Assembly (NCBI GenBank): GCA_008638375.1 | Contig: CM018048.1 | Coordinates: 53,726,347 to 53,790,346 of the forward strand | Source of the DNA: Nyssa sinensis | Taxonomy: Eukaryota > Streptophyta > Magnoliopsida > Cornales > Nyssaceae | Length of the DNA: 64,000 nt | Direction of reading: 5' to 3' | In this document: piece by piece, positions 26,189-37,030 of the stretch | Position numbering within the stretch: the first letter of the stretch is position 1 | How the letters are laid out: each line of letters opens with the position of its first letter | Notes under the pieces: model-generated | The model's input: only the letters and a program-made list of their open reading frames with translations | Databases searched by the model: none | What the model was told of the DNA's origin: nothing | Program-made: the position numbers and the translations under genes

Positions 26189-26303
26189 TATGTAAATAAA
26201 ACTCTAATATAATTATAAATATATTAGAGTGACAATTCTAAATTAGGCTTAAAGCCCTCTGTTTTTATAGATGTAAATAAAACTCTAATATAAATTATAA
26301 ATA
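26189..26303. repeat. Short direct duplication (about 32 bp)
   Basis: ATGTAAATAAAACTCTAATA followed by an ATTATAAATA stretch occurs at about 26189 and again at about 26271, separated by about 50 bp. Confidence 0.75.
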
Positions 26304-26729
26304 AATATGTATTTTATTTAAATTTATTTTTCTTGCATCTCAAAAATGAGAAGAATTTTTATTTTTAAAGAAAATGTCTAATTTAAAATTGTCACTATAA
26401 ACCTTAAATTATCTTGAGAATTGTTCACAAGGTTCCTTATGTATTTCTCCTTCCCCCTTTTGTTGAGGTGTTAATAATATTTACATTGACCTATAAAAAA
26501 AAAATTTGAGAGCCCCCTTCTTGACGAACTGTATTGGAATGGCAACAATGTGGGTTTAGGGTGGGAGTACCTAAACCCTTTCCCGTCCCGAACCTGTATC
26601 TAATCTTACTATTTTCTTCGGTCCTATCCCATCCCATTTATTTTCTTTACAAATTCATTCCATCAGGGGTGGGGCATTTTGTGAGTCACTATGGCACATA
26701 GAGTCCAGGACAATGAGATTATTTCATTC

Positions 26730-27240
26730 TAACGTTGACCATCTTATAATTAATATTTAATAAATTAATAATCTCTAATTATTAATAAAATTTTAAGCAA
26801 CTGATTTGATTCTATGGTGAATAATTAATAATTTTATTACTTAATAATTAATATATCTTTCGTAAAAATTCTTTATAATATTAATTATTAGAGAGAATAT
26901 AGTTACATATGTACGCGTGTGTGTATATATATATATATATATCTCATTTATGACATGTTTTGATAATTATTTTATTAATTTTACATAATTGAAGTCAAAA
27001 GTATTGTAAATAAAAAAAAATATAATATTAGAAAATACAACTTCTTTACTCGAATAGACATTAGGAGTTTCTTATGTGATAAGTTGAGTATTATATGTAT
27101 TTTTTAAAAAAAAACTAAAATGACATTGAAAAATTACATAAAAGATTTTATTTTTATACCAAAAATTATTTACATGTAAAAACACTTATTGGTTAATGAA
27201 AATATAAGAAAACTTAATAATTAATAAATTTTTAATCTTT
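26730..27240 (+). repeat. Dispersed repeat (family D, copy 1)
   Basis: It shares a long ordered set of landmarks with 35630-35980 in the same orientation: AATTAATATTTAATAAATTA, GATAATTAATAATTTTATTA-like, AAGTTGA(G/A)TATTATAT and a TTTACATGTAA block. No coding frame. It could be a remnant of a larger element. Confidence 0.7.
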
Positions 27241-28338
27241 CATGTCTATTAATAATAAGAGAGTTGGATGTATCTTACAAAAATGTTAAGACTTGTTCGG
27301 GCCTGCATTGGGTGTCCCAAAACCCAAAATGTGAAGCCCATCAAGGATGGCCTGTTAACTAGACGTTCCAAAACCCAGGATCTCCCCTAAACGCCAGCCG
27401 CAGCTCAAACCTGCTTGGCCCATCTGGGGATTTGGCCCACTATTTCATTGTACTCACTTCCTAATTGTCTCTCATTTAGCAAGATGCATTGTTAAACAAA
27501 AGAGATTTTCAAAATAAAATATTTAATTTTCATAAAAAAAAAATACCCATTAAAGGACATACAGTTGTATAGCAAATGCAAGTCGGATTACTGTTTTTGA
27601 TAATTTAAATTGGCTTAATAGATAAGGAAGTTCGAACAATAAGGTACTACATAATCTTAATTCTGAAGAGTCCGGGCGGTGAGAGAGTTTGCTAGAAGGA
27701 CATATGGTAAATTCGGAAGTCATGAGTTCAATTTATCACTTTTATAGCTCTTGAGATTTCCTGACTATCTCATAGACATGGATTCGATTAATCTAGCAAA
27801 AATTGGAAAAAAAAAAAAATCTCAATGCTAAAACTGAACAAACATTGGGCCAGTGTGAAACTGTCTGGAAATCATCTAGTGGGTAACAAACCTAACTCCT
27901 GGCCCAACATTACCCTCTAATTCCCTCAGCGAGGGCCCAGAAAGCTCACAGTTGGGCTGGGCCTCAAGTTATATATAAAATAAAAAATAATAATATCTTA
28001 TTATGTTAAAGACTAGCCTAATATGAATCTCTCTCCCTCTTTGAGCGTAGAACTTGTTGAAATGAAACACTTAAAAATTTTGAAAAGTTGGGGAGATAAA
28101 AGTAGAGATAATTACATATTAATAGAGGATTAGATAGAATCAACCATATTTCCAATTCAAAAAGATCGGTTTGTTGAATCTGAATGGAGATATTTTAGGG
28201 ACATCTAAACAGAAATTAACAAGATAAAAGGAAAACCAGTTCAACTTTTTTTTTCCCCCTTTTCATCGAGTCTTTCCAGCAAGCATTAATTGGTTTTCCT
28301 CTATCTGCATTATTGTTTTCTCTCTCTAGCTAGAGAAG

Positions 28339-28691
28339 ATGGTGAAGAACTTGTGGCTTGTTGGATGCATCTTGACTACGTGGACTGTGGTGGCTGTGAG
28401 CAGTCAGGCACCGGCACCGGCTCCGGCAGCGGATGTGGACTGTTCCAGTCTGATATACAACATGGCAGACTGTCTATCATTTCTGTCGGACGGTAGCAAC
28501 GACACGAAGCCCGATGACTCTTGTTGTTCTGGATTTAAATCTGTGCTGGATATTGATGCAGACTGCATATGTGAAGGCCTTAAGAGCAGTGCTAGCTTAG
28601 GTCTTGAGTTGAACATGACCCAGGCAATGGCTCTTCCCTCTGCTTGTGGAATTTCAGCTCCTTCCCTAAGTAGTTGTTTGGGTTAGTCATT

Positions 28692-28732
<41 letters not shown>

Positions 28733-29579
28733 CACACACGTGTGTATATATAGGTATGTATATATGGTTGTATTTTTAATATTGTGATTTTGAGATATTT
28801 GATCAATGATTGATTTTTTTTTTTTGGCTAATATGAGTGCAGTCTCCTTGGCCCCTGGAGCTCCTCCTGCTGCATGCTCCTGGTATATGTTTGATTTTAT
28901 TTTATTTTTAGATTAATTGATGCTTTAGTTTAATAATGATACAAAAAGTTTATGTTTACATTGGGATGAGCCAGTTATGGTCATTGATCTTTGCCTTAAT
29001 TAGCATCTATAATACATAGTCTTCTTTATGGAGATATTATTTAGTATTGATGCACTAGTTTGAATAATGATACAAAAGTTCTTGTTTACATTGGAATGAG
29101 CCAGTTGGTCATTCATCTTTGTATTAACATCTATAATCAGAAGCCTTTTATTAAAAAATTATTTGGTGGAATCATCACTTTCTCTTCATTATCATCACAA
29201 ACTCTATCACTTTTTTAAAATTATAAGATTCTATCATAAAAAAGACCGTGACTGTAGATACACTAATATCAGATAATGGTGTGCCAGAATAAAAAAATTC
29301 TATATAAAGGAAGGGCACATTTTTAAAATTTTGGAAGGGTCAATTGCCCCCCCCCCCCCCAAAAATCATTCCACATAAACTTCTTATAGTTCATGAATTT
29401 AGTTTGTTTGTTTTCTCTCTTGTAAATAGGGTTAGCAGGATTAGTTGAAGGCCTAAAGCGATAATTTCACATGAAACTTTTGTATTTTTAATATTAATGT
29501 AATTTTTTTATTTAATATTATTCTTATAAAATGCTAGTAAACATATAAAAAAAATATACCTAAATGTTTTCAATGTTTC

Positions 29580-29615
<36 letters not shown>

Positions 29616-30345
29616 TTTATAATATAAAATTATAATACTTTTCTAATAAGAGAGGTGTATGTTTTGAATAAAATCTTAATAATAGAGTTTCTATACAAAC
29701 AAACAATTTTAATAGAATCTATTAAAATATAAATTAGGAAATACAAAAGTATGAAAATAATACATATAAGACTCTTTTAATATAATTAGATGTTTTTTTC
29801 CTTATGAGATCTTATTTGTGGAGTTAGATTTTTATTAATCTTTAATTTCTAATTTAGATTATTCTATAACACATAAAATTTGAGGCATTTTTTATTAGTC
29901 AGACTTAAATCGTTTGCGCTTAATGTTAGAGCCATTCTGTTGGTAAAAATGTTGAGTCAAGTTAAAATCTAATGGCTGATATGAATCTTTTGCAAGCAAC
30001 AGTGAATTAGAAGCATGATTAAGCCTATATTAAAATCTTTTCGTGATAATAATAGTGATTAATTTGTGTTTATCTTGGAAAAGAAGATATTAATTCTCCA
30101 GGAAAAACTTAACCATTTTTTATTATGTTTCTGCAGTTAGTCCTCCATCAAAGAATGCTCCCGCACCAAAAACCAAATCTCCAGCACCAAAGGCGCCAAC
30201 CATCACATCAGCAGCAGCACCGGTTTCTCCAGTTTCAGCACCAGTTCCGGGACCCTCTCCGGCGAAATCCAGAGCTTATACCATATCTATTTCCCTTTCA
30301 GTGCTCTTTGCTGTGGTTGCTGCTTCAGTCTTTTTCTTAGTGTAA
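28339..30345 (+). CDS. GPI-anchored non-specific lipid transfer protein (LTPG type), about 195 aa
   Basis: Best model: exons 28339-28681, 28843-28882 and 30141-30345, all GT-AG. The start is the ATG of MVKNLWLVG, giving a signal peptide of about 22 residues. The eight-cysteine motif is complete: Cys35, Cys45, Cys62-Cys63, Cys76-x-Cys78, Cys103 and Cys113. NDT (54) and NMT (92) are N-glycosylation sequons. The C-terminal part is Ala/Pro/Ser-rich and ends in a hydrophobic segment (about residues 173-195), as expected for GPI attachment. Family members bind lipids at the plasma membrane and wall and support cuticular lipid export. The 40 bp middle exon encodes a VSLAPGAPPAA stretch seen in relatives. 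An alternative is that it is skipped, joining exon 1 to 30137 (see findings). There is no frameshift. Confidence 0.88.
28695..28729. repeat. (TC)n microsatellite in LTPG intron 1
   Basis: About 17 TC units immediately after the first exon, followed by CA units and an AT stretch. Confidence 0.95.
29347..29360. repeat. Poly-C run of 14 in LTPG intron 2
   Basis: Fourteen consecutive C followed by A5. Unusual for such AT-rich DNA and a likely point of base-call error. Confidence 0.9.
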
Positions 30346-31969
30346 GCTATGAGTTAAAAATATGATTAGGGATTTTTCTTTGTTTTCATTAGAGGCTTGT
30401 TATTTGGTATTTTGGCATTAGGTTCTCTATGTTAGATAGCATTTTTATTGGTTTTGTTTTGTGAATTTTTTTTATTGGTAATGATTTGAGTTCTTAGAAT
30501 AATTTTGGGCATAATAATTGATTTCTACGTATTCTGTTTATATTGTTTCAAATATATTTGTTATCAGTGGGTTGGATCCAAATCACTCTAGTACGTTTTG
30601 AACCTGAAAAAAGTCATTAAATATGATTTAGCCGTCCAACCAAACATGACCTAAGTAAGGAGAAAAAAAAAGAAGTCTTATAAGGATGGGTTTAAAGCTT
30701 GAGACCCTTCCTCAATCCCGTCGAACAAGAAAAAACTCTTGAACTCATTTAAACTGCATAATGAAATCGGCGTTGGAATATTTATTTAATTATTAAAATT
30801 TTATTAAATTAAATATAATTAACACATTAGATCATTTAAAATAAGAAAAATGCCTATTAATAGAGAATTAGAACATATTTTTCTTTTTAAAAATATATAA
30901 TATATCTAATTCGTTTAAACTTTCAATATGAGACTAAAAAATATTATCATAAATATTGACTATGAAACAAAAAATTTATTTATTATTTTATTTAATATAA
31001 ACGGACCAGGTGGGGATAGGATGTCGTCATTCCAAACCTCTTCCAAATCTTATCAATTTTTCCCAAACCAGTCCTATTAACAAGGTATGACAGGATTTTC
31101 ATCTGGGTTGGATTAAATTGTTATCCCTGGTTTATATTTGTGATTAGAATAATGTTATGCTTAGTATCTATGCTTAGTCCTGTTACTGTTGTGGTGAGGG
31201 CAACCACAACAACTGCATTAAATTCGAACATTGCATCATATTCTCCAAAGACAAAGTTTGGTTCTGACGTTTGTTGTGTTGCACCAAATCCTTAATACTT
31301 CCTTCACCTCATCTGCTTCATATTCTCACGCTGTATAGTCATATGATCAGAGAGGTCACAAGTTATAAAATTTAGGTGAACCAATAAAGTTACTCTTGGA
31401 TTTTAAGGTAAGGAACTGCAATTTGAAGTTAGGTTGAATTAGAGGCCCAACAGTGGTGAGGGCTAGAAGCTTTCGAGGCCACAAATATGAAAATTCAAGA
31501 AAATGAAAGCAGACCACAAAGATTTAAGCTAGGGCTCCTAACTTTTCAGTCTCAGTATTCAATTGTTTTCGTTAGCTTTTAATGTGCTTTCGCATTCTTT
31601 CCAGCAAGTTCAAGCTGTCCTAGACTCCTAGTTGGGGGCTGTTTGGATGTTGGATGATAGTATAAATATGTCCTACCAGCCAAATGTGTTTTAACTTTTT
31701 TTCTTGCGCAGAATTTGGAAGGAAAATTTTTTTTTTCCTCAAAATTACAGATAACCTACTTTGCTCCACCCTTTAATCCACTGTTAGATGATAGAATCAT
31801 CATGTGATGTCCGGGAAACCCGATACTTAGCTATGCCACCGTTTAGTGATGGGATGACATGTGTGCTATGTACGATCAGTGAGACATAATCTATGTACCA
31901 GCCCATAATTGGATGATGGTATAGTCACGTGGTGCTCTCATGACACCCAATACTTCTTTTTTTGGGAGA

Positions 31970-32065
31970 AAAAAAATTCGTAAATGTGTCTGGTACAGAG
32001 AGATGACAATGTACCTATCTAATAATATTCTACCATATGTAATATGATTCATTTTTTCTAATAAA
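31970..32065 (-). repeat. Dispersed repeat (family C, copy 2)
   Basis: Inverted relative to the copy at 21940-22060, with the same landmark order when read on the minus strand. Confidence 0.65.
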
Positions 32066-32599
32066 ACATAATACATATAACAGAATATTATTAAAAATGT
32101 GATACGTGATGTATCAATCCCGTAAAAAATTAACTTGCTAGGAGAAGCCCTTAAAACCAGAAAAGGTAGGACCAGTCATGAATAAACCATGGGCCAGGCT
32201 ACGGGCCTTTGATTAACCGGTGGCAGATGTTCCAATTTGGATGTAAGCTAGGTACTATTTGTAATGGATGAGTCATGTATTAGAATAAGGTAACCAAATA
32301 TCTATCGGAAGGTAAACTGCATGTAGTGGACAAATGGCTCATAAATATGCAATGGGCCAAAGCCGAATTTAGTATCAAATGGTAGCCACTAGCTGTAAAA
32401 CAAATCAAATTACTTGAGCTGATTCATAATCACAACTCATAATATAATCAAGTTAAACTTATTAATTTACGAAATTCGAATCAAACTTAATACAATAAGT
32501 TAACAACTACTATAATATTATAAAATCAAATAAAAAATTAAATTACTCGGGTTTAGCTTATGATTAACCTTAATTAAAGTCTCATAAATTAAAAAAAAC

Positions 32600-33620
32600 G
32601 AAAAAAGAAAAGCATCTCTAATTCACATTCTTCATTTTCATATTTATTTTGGCATCTTCTTTAAATTTGAAGATAATGGGTTCTATGTTTTCACTTCAAT
32701 CATACCAATCTTTAAATTACTAATATTTTATTTAAATAAATAAAAAATCACATTCCAATCTTCATATTTTGGTATTTTCAATTCATCATATTCAAATTTA
32801 TCTTCATTTTGAAATGCAAAGTGCATGAATAGTGATTTAAAAATCATCTTCAGAATTTTTTCAACCTTCAAATTTGAAGATCGTACAAATGAGAGCATCT
32901 CAGTCCAAAACGAACCTTCATTTTCATCTTCATTTTGTTATATTTTTCAAATTTGAAGATAATGGATCCTCATTTTTACATCTTCACTCTAATCATATCA
33001 ATTTTTAAATTACTATTCATTCTTCAAATCTCACTTTTAAGAATATCATTTGTATCCAAAATGCAATTACTTAACATATATTTATCCAAAATTCAATTAT
33101 TATTATTATTTTTTTGTTAAAACTCCATGATATATCTAAGAAATTTTAAATTAAAATACATTAAAATTAATAAATTAAATTAAAATAATAATTATTTATT
33201 TTAAAACTAATAATTTATAGATAAATTAATCTAAAATTTCAAATATTTTTTTAAATAATATAAAAACAATTAATTATTAGTTTGGAGTTACTATAAAAAT
33301 GATCAGGGGAAGGGGATGAATAATATGCACAAATAGTAGTTTGAAAACATCTTCAATTTTTTTTTCAATCTTTAAATTTAAAGATCAGAAATGAATGTTA
33401 TCTTCATAACTTCAAATTTGAAGATGATAAGATGGATTAGAGTTGTATTTTTTCATGCCTATTATCAAATCTGAAGTTTTTGAAAATGGCTGCTCAGAGA
33501 TGCCTCTGAAGGGTCTTCTTCATATAACTTCCAATTTAAATATGATATGAAGATGTAGAGTTGTGTTTTTCTATTTCTATTTTCAAATTTGAGATTTTCA
33601 AGGTGGATCAGAGATTGCTC
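32600..33620. repeat. Cluster of TTTGAAGAT-type interspersed or nested repeats
   Basis: Units such as 32610-32755 and 32921-33030 share CTTCATTTT, AAATTTGAAGATAATGG(G/A)T and TTTTTAAATTACTA landmarks. Further partial units continue to about 33620 with inverted matches (GAGCATCTC at about 32892 versus CAGAGATGCC at 33494). It looks like short inverted-repeat elements inserted into each other. Confidence 0.6.
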
Positions 33621-35629
33621 AAGGAAACCATCCCTTGTCTTAATCCAAATTTAACCCATGAATTTCAAAAACTCTAAAAAAGAAGTCAATGTTGTTTTGT
33701 GAACCCCCAACCTCCAAACAATTAATGCTAAAGGCAAAATGTAGACAACTAATAAAAAAAGACTTATGAGAGAGAGTGAAGAAAGGCATGGACAGACCTA
33801 ACTCCCAACCATATCCCATCACCTATTCACATTAATACCTCTCATGTTATTAGTATCATCAGTCACCTGTCCCCTGCACAATTCATTATCAAAATCCATA
33901 ATTGACCTCTTTAATTCTCTCATAAAGACCAGTCAAAAGTTCTATGTATCAAATTACATCAATCAAAGTGAATATTTTTATATTTATTCATAAAGAAAAA
34001 AGTATATTACATGAATCCTCTCCTTTGATCACACTAATCATAAAATAGGGAAAAGGTTGGTCGACTACACCACCCAACTCTCAGTCAGAACACACCAACC
34101 CCCTCGCGCTTGTACAATCAATATGATGTAAAGCAAAAATTCTACAACACTTTGTGGTTATGCTGTCATTCTACCCTAATTTTTCACATTGTACAATAAT
34201 TTGAAAAATTTTATTGTAAAAAAAAAGTTGATTTTATATGATAACTTATTGTCATGGGTTTATAGTGTGGATAATAGTATTCAGAAGCCTTTTTTCTTTT
34301 TATTTTGATTTTAAACAATGACGTGGGAAGGAAAGAATCGAATTCATACTAACTGCTTAAAGTGAGTACTTGCACCAATTGATTATGACCTCAGTCATCA
34401 AATTTTGGCTTTTCTTTAATTGGGTTTCGAGATTTGAGAGACGGGTAAGGGAAGGGGAACAAGGTTTTGACAAATGTTGTAAAATGAAAAAAAAATATTT
34501 GAGTTTGACTTGCTATCGACTTGGTTAAAAACTCATTTGAAATTGACTCACGAGATATATAAGTCAATTTTGAATATATTTTAAAGCTCATTAATTTATT
34601 AAACTCGGTTTGAACTCGTCTCGATAAGCTAATAAGTAGTCTAGTATTAATGTAGCACGAAAATGTAAAAGAAAATCAAACATGTCGAATTTCTTGTAAA
34701 TCAAGTGATTCATAAATTACTTATCGAATAAGAGAAGAACTCTCTAATTTCAAAATTAAAATATTATTGATAAATTATATAATAATAACTGAATAGATCA
34801 TATTTATAAGACTAAGAGACTACTATTTCGAATAGGAATTTGCTAAGTCCTATGCTAAACTTATTAAGAAATCTGAAGAATAGAAAAAAAATAAAAATAA
34901 ATAAAAATTGAAATTTTATGAAAAATTAGAGACTAGACAAAATAAGAGAAATATAGTCACAAACGGAACATCGTTTGAAATTTTCTAGACAAAGTAGTTG
35001 CAAATCTAAAACTTATTATAAATGATAAAAAAAAAATTTAATTAAAGGCCTAAACTAAAGAATTTGATCGAAATTTAACATAAGCTATGGGCAAAGCCTA
35101 TAGGTATTATTTATCTCACATTTTAAGTCAAAGTAGAGTCTCAATTCTAAAAAACGTGATCAACAATTCTACGTTTAATAGTACTTTTACTTGGAATGAG
35201 ACTCAAAACACTTACATTGTTGTAACAACTTGTTATACATCAAATATTTTATAAAAAAATTAAGTTATTCGAATTTGGATAACGATCATCTCGATTAGTA
35301 CTCATTCGAGATTAATCCAAAAAATAAACAAGAAAAATTTGATCACAAATACAAACTTGTTTATTTCAGTAATCTAAATTTAAATAACCCCAATTTAGCT
35401 CTTATTCACAACTCATTTATAACCCTAAGTTTTGAGTTTTATATATTAATAATTGCTGGAAGCAAGAGTTTTCTACTGTTTATCTTTACAAATATTTATA
35501 CATTTACACATGTAGGTCCACTTATCCTAAGCTCTACTCAATGAACCCCTGTGAGTACAGGGTACAAATTAGAATAATCTATAGTAGGGATAATTAATAG
35601 AAAACTTTAGCATTGCCAATAATAATTTA

Positions 35630-35980
35630 ATTTAATTAATTACTTTTACATACAGTTAACTCACTTCATAATTAATATTTAATAAATTAATAATCTTTAA
35701 TAATTAATATATTTTTAAAAAATATACTTGGTTCGTGGATAATTAATAATTTTATTATTTAATAATTAATATATTTTTTTCATAAAAAATTATGGTATGA
35801 GAAAACACTTCTTTATTTGAAATAAACTTTGAAAGATTTTTATGACACAAGTTGAATATTATATATATATATATTTATGAAAAATTAAAATATAACTAAA
35901 AAGTTACATATATTTTTGTACTGAAAATCGTTTACATGTAAGAAATATTTATTAGTTATTGTAAGTATTAATTACATGTA
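35630..35980 (+). repeat. Dispersed repeat (family D, copy 2)
   Basis: Same orientation as copy 1 at 26730-27240 and about 9 kb away. Internal deletions make it shorter. Confidence 0.7.
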
Positions 35981-36369
35981 AGCCATGGCAGCATCCCCTA
36001 AGTATGAGACAACTTAAATCACAAGGGTCGCTGAATGGACGGTAGACTTGTCTCTAAGGTTGTCAAGTCAAACTCAGTGAATGTTACTTTTTTTTGAGAT
36101 CGGTCCACAAGAAATGTTGTTTCGATTTTAATCGAGTTTCTGCTAATGAACGGTGTGATTGATCTTTTGAATTAATCGATTCAAAAAGTCGAATACTAAA
36201 TTATTAAAAAAAATATGAAAAAAGTTTAATAATTAATAAATTATAAATTAATTATAAGAGGATGATAGAAAGAGGCAGGGGTAGAGAGAGACAGAGAGGA
36301 TGTATAGAGAGTGACAGAGAAGGTGGTTGCTGGCAACTACTACAGGTAAACGCGGGGCGCGGGCAGGTA

Positions 36370-36377
36370 CCACGTGG
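36370..36377. promoter_or_regulatory. Palindromic G-box upstream of ACC
   Basis: CCACGTGG, the classical binding core for plant bZIP and bHLH factors, lies about 240 bp before the end of the inferred first exon and within a locally GC-rich patch (36340-36380). A functional role is inferred from position only. Confidence 0.5.
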
Positions 36378-36411
36378 TTGATGTCATTAAAAGTCCGTTA
36401 ATACTTGAGTA

Positions 36412-36451
36412 CCCAACCAAACCAAACCAAACCAACCCAAACCAAACCAAA
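36412..36451. repeat. AACCA pentamer tandem repeat in the ACC promoter
   Basis: About eight near-perfect AACCA/AACCC units in a row, just upstream of the probable transcription start. Confidence 0.85.
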
Positions 36452-36536
36452 GCTACCACCCTCTTAGCTAATGCATTTCAGATTTGAACATCACATTTTG
36501 GACTCTGTGCATTCCGCCTTCAGTTCTTGATTCGCA

Positions 36537-36584
36537 ATGCTTCAAAGAGCCCAATCAGATTACAAGAATTTGATCCCTGTTTAA
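36537..36584 (+). other. Short upstream ORF in the inferred ACC leader (15 codons)
   Basis: An ATG at 36537 opens a 15-residue frame ending at TAA 36582-36584, wholly inside the inferred first, non-coding exon. If the transcript starts upstream of 36537, ribosomes would meet this frame before the main start at 37031. Confidence 0.4.
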
Positions 36585-36619
36585 AAACTCTCGAGCTTCT
36601 TCTGTTGCTTTTCTCCACG

Positions 36620-37020
36620 GTCAGTCACTCAATTCTCTCTCTGTCTCTCTCTCTATTCTGTTCATTTGAATGCCAATTGGTCTCCTTTTGGGTGATCGTG
36701 TTTAAACTCTGTTTAATTGATTTGGGTATGTTTAATCTGCTGGGAAACTACACTGGTAATGGTTTGAATTTGTTCTGAAACTCCCAAAGCTCGTAGCTTC
36801 GGTGGAGAGTTGCAGTTTCTTGACGATTTTTCTTATGATTTGTTTGATTTTGTTTATCTTTACTTCACCTAGTTACAGGAAACTTTATTCAGAATTAGGC
36901 TTTAGTCCCAAAATTTCCTGTTCAGAAGACTGTTGAGTAATGATTTGAATGTGTGGAACCCAATTCCAATTTCTCAATAATAATATTCAATCTTAGGCTC
37001 TTTTGATTATTTGGTTTCAG
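36620..37020 (+). other. Inferred 5' UTR intron of ACC
   Basis: The donor CACG/GTCAGT and the acceptor TTGGTTTCAG bracket 401 bp rich in T. The acceptor lies 10 bp before the ATG at 37031. Leader introns are common in plant genes of this kind; confirmation needs a transcript. Confidence 0.6.
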
Positions 37021-37030
37021 GTGGTGAGGC

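Larger units (their letters stand above)
10604..28338. other. Long gene-poor, repeat-rich intergenic region
   Basis: About 17.7 kb without a gene I can support. Open frames here are short, low-complexity and unlike known families. The region carries at least three family A MITEs, several foldback elements, a CACTA-like subterminal repeat cluster and many AT microsatellites (for example 15539-15563, 15893-15926, 18308-18338, 22521-22552, 22739-22769 and 26923-26942). Segments such as 13380-13560 and 27290-27480 are less AT-rich, but I cannot assign them a function. Confidence 0.7.
30346..36360. other. Intergenic region between LTPG and ACC
   Basis: About 6 kb with no supported gene. It contains family C copy 2 (31970-32065), a nested TTCAAATTTGAAGAT repeat cluster (32600-33620) and family D copy 2 (35630-35980). 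I see nothing assignable in 34000-35600. Confidence 0.7.

Noticed and set aside
36527..36778. 83-codon frame upstream of ACC
   Set aside because: It spans the inferred leader exon and intron (donor at 36620) and is rich in Leu/Ser from CT-rich sequence, so it is not a coding exon.
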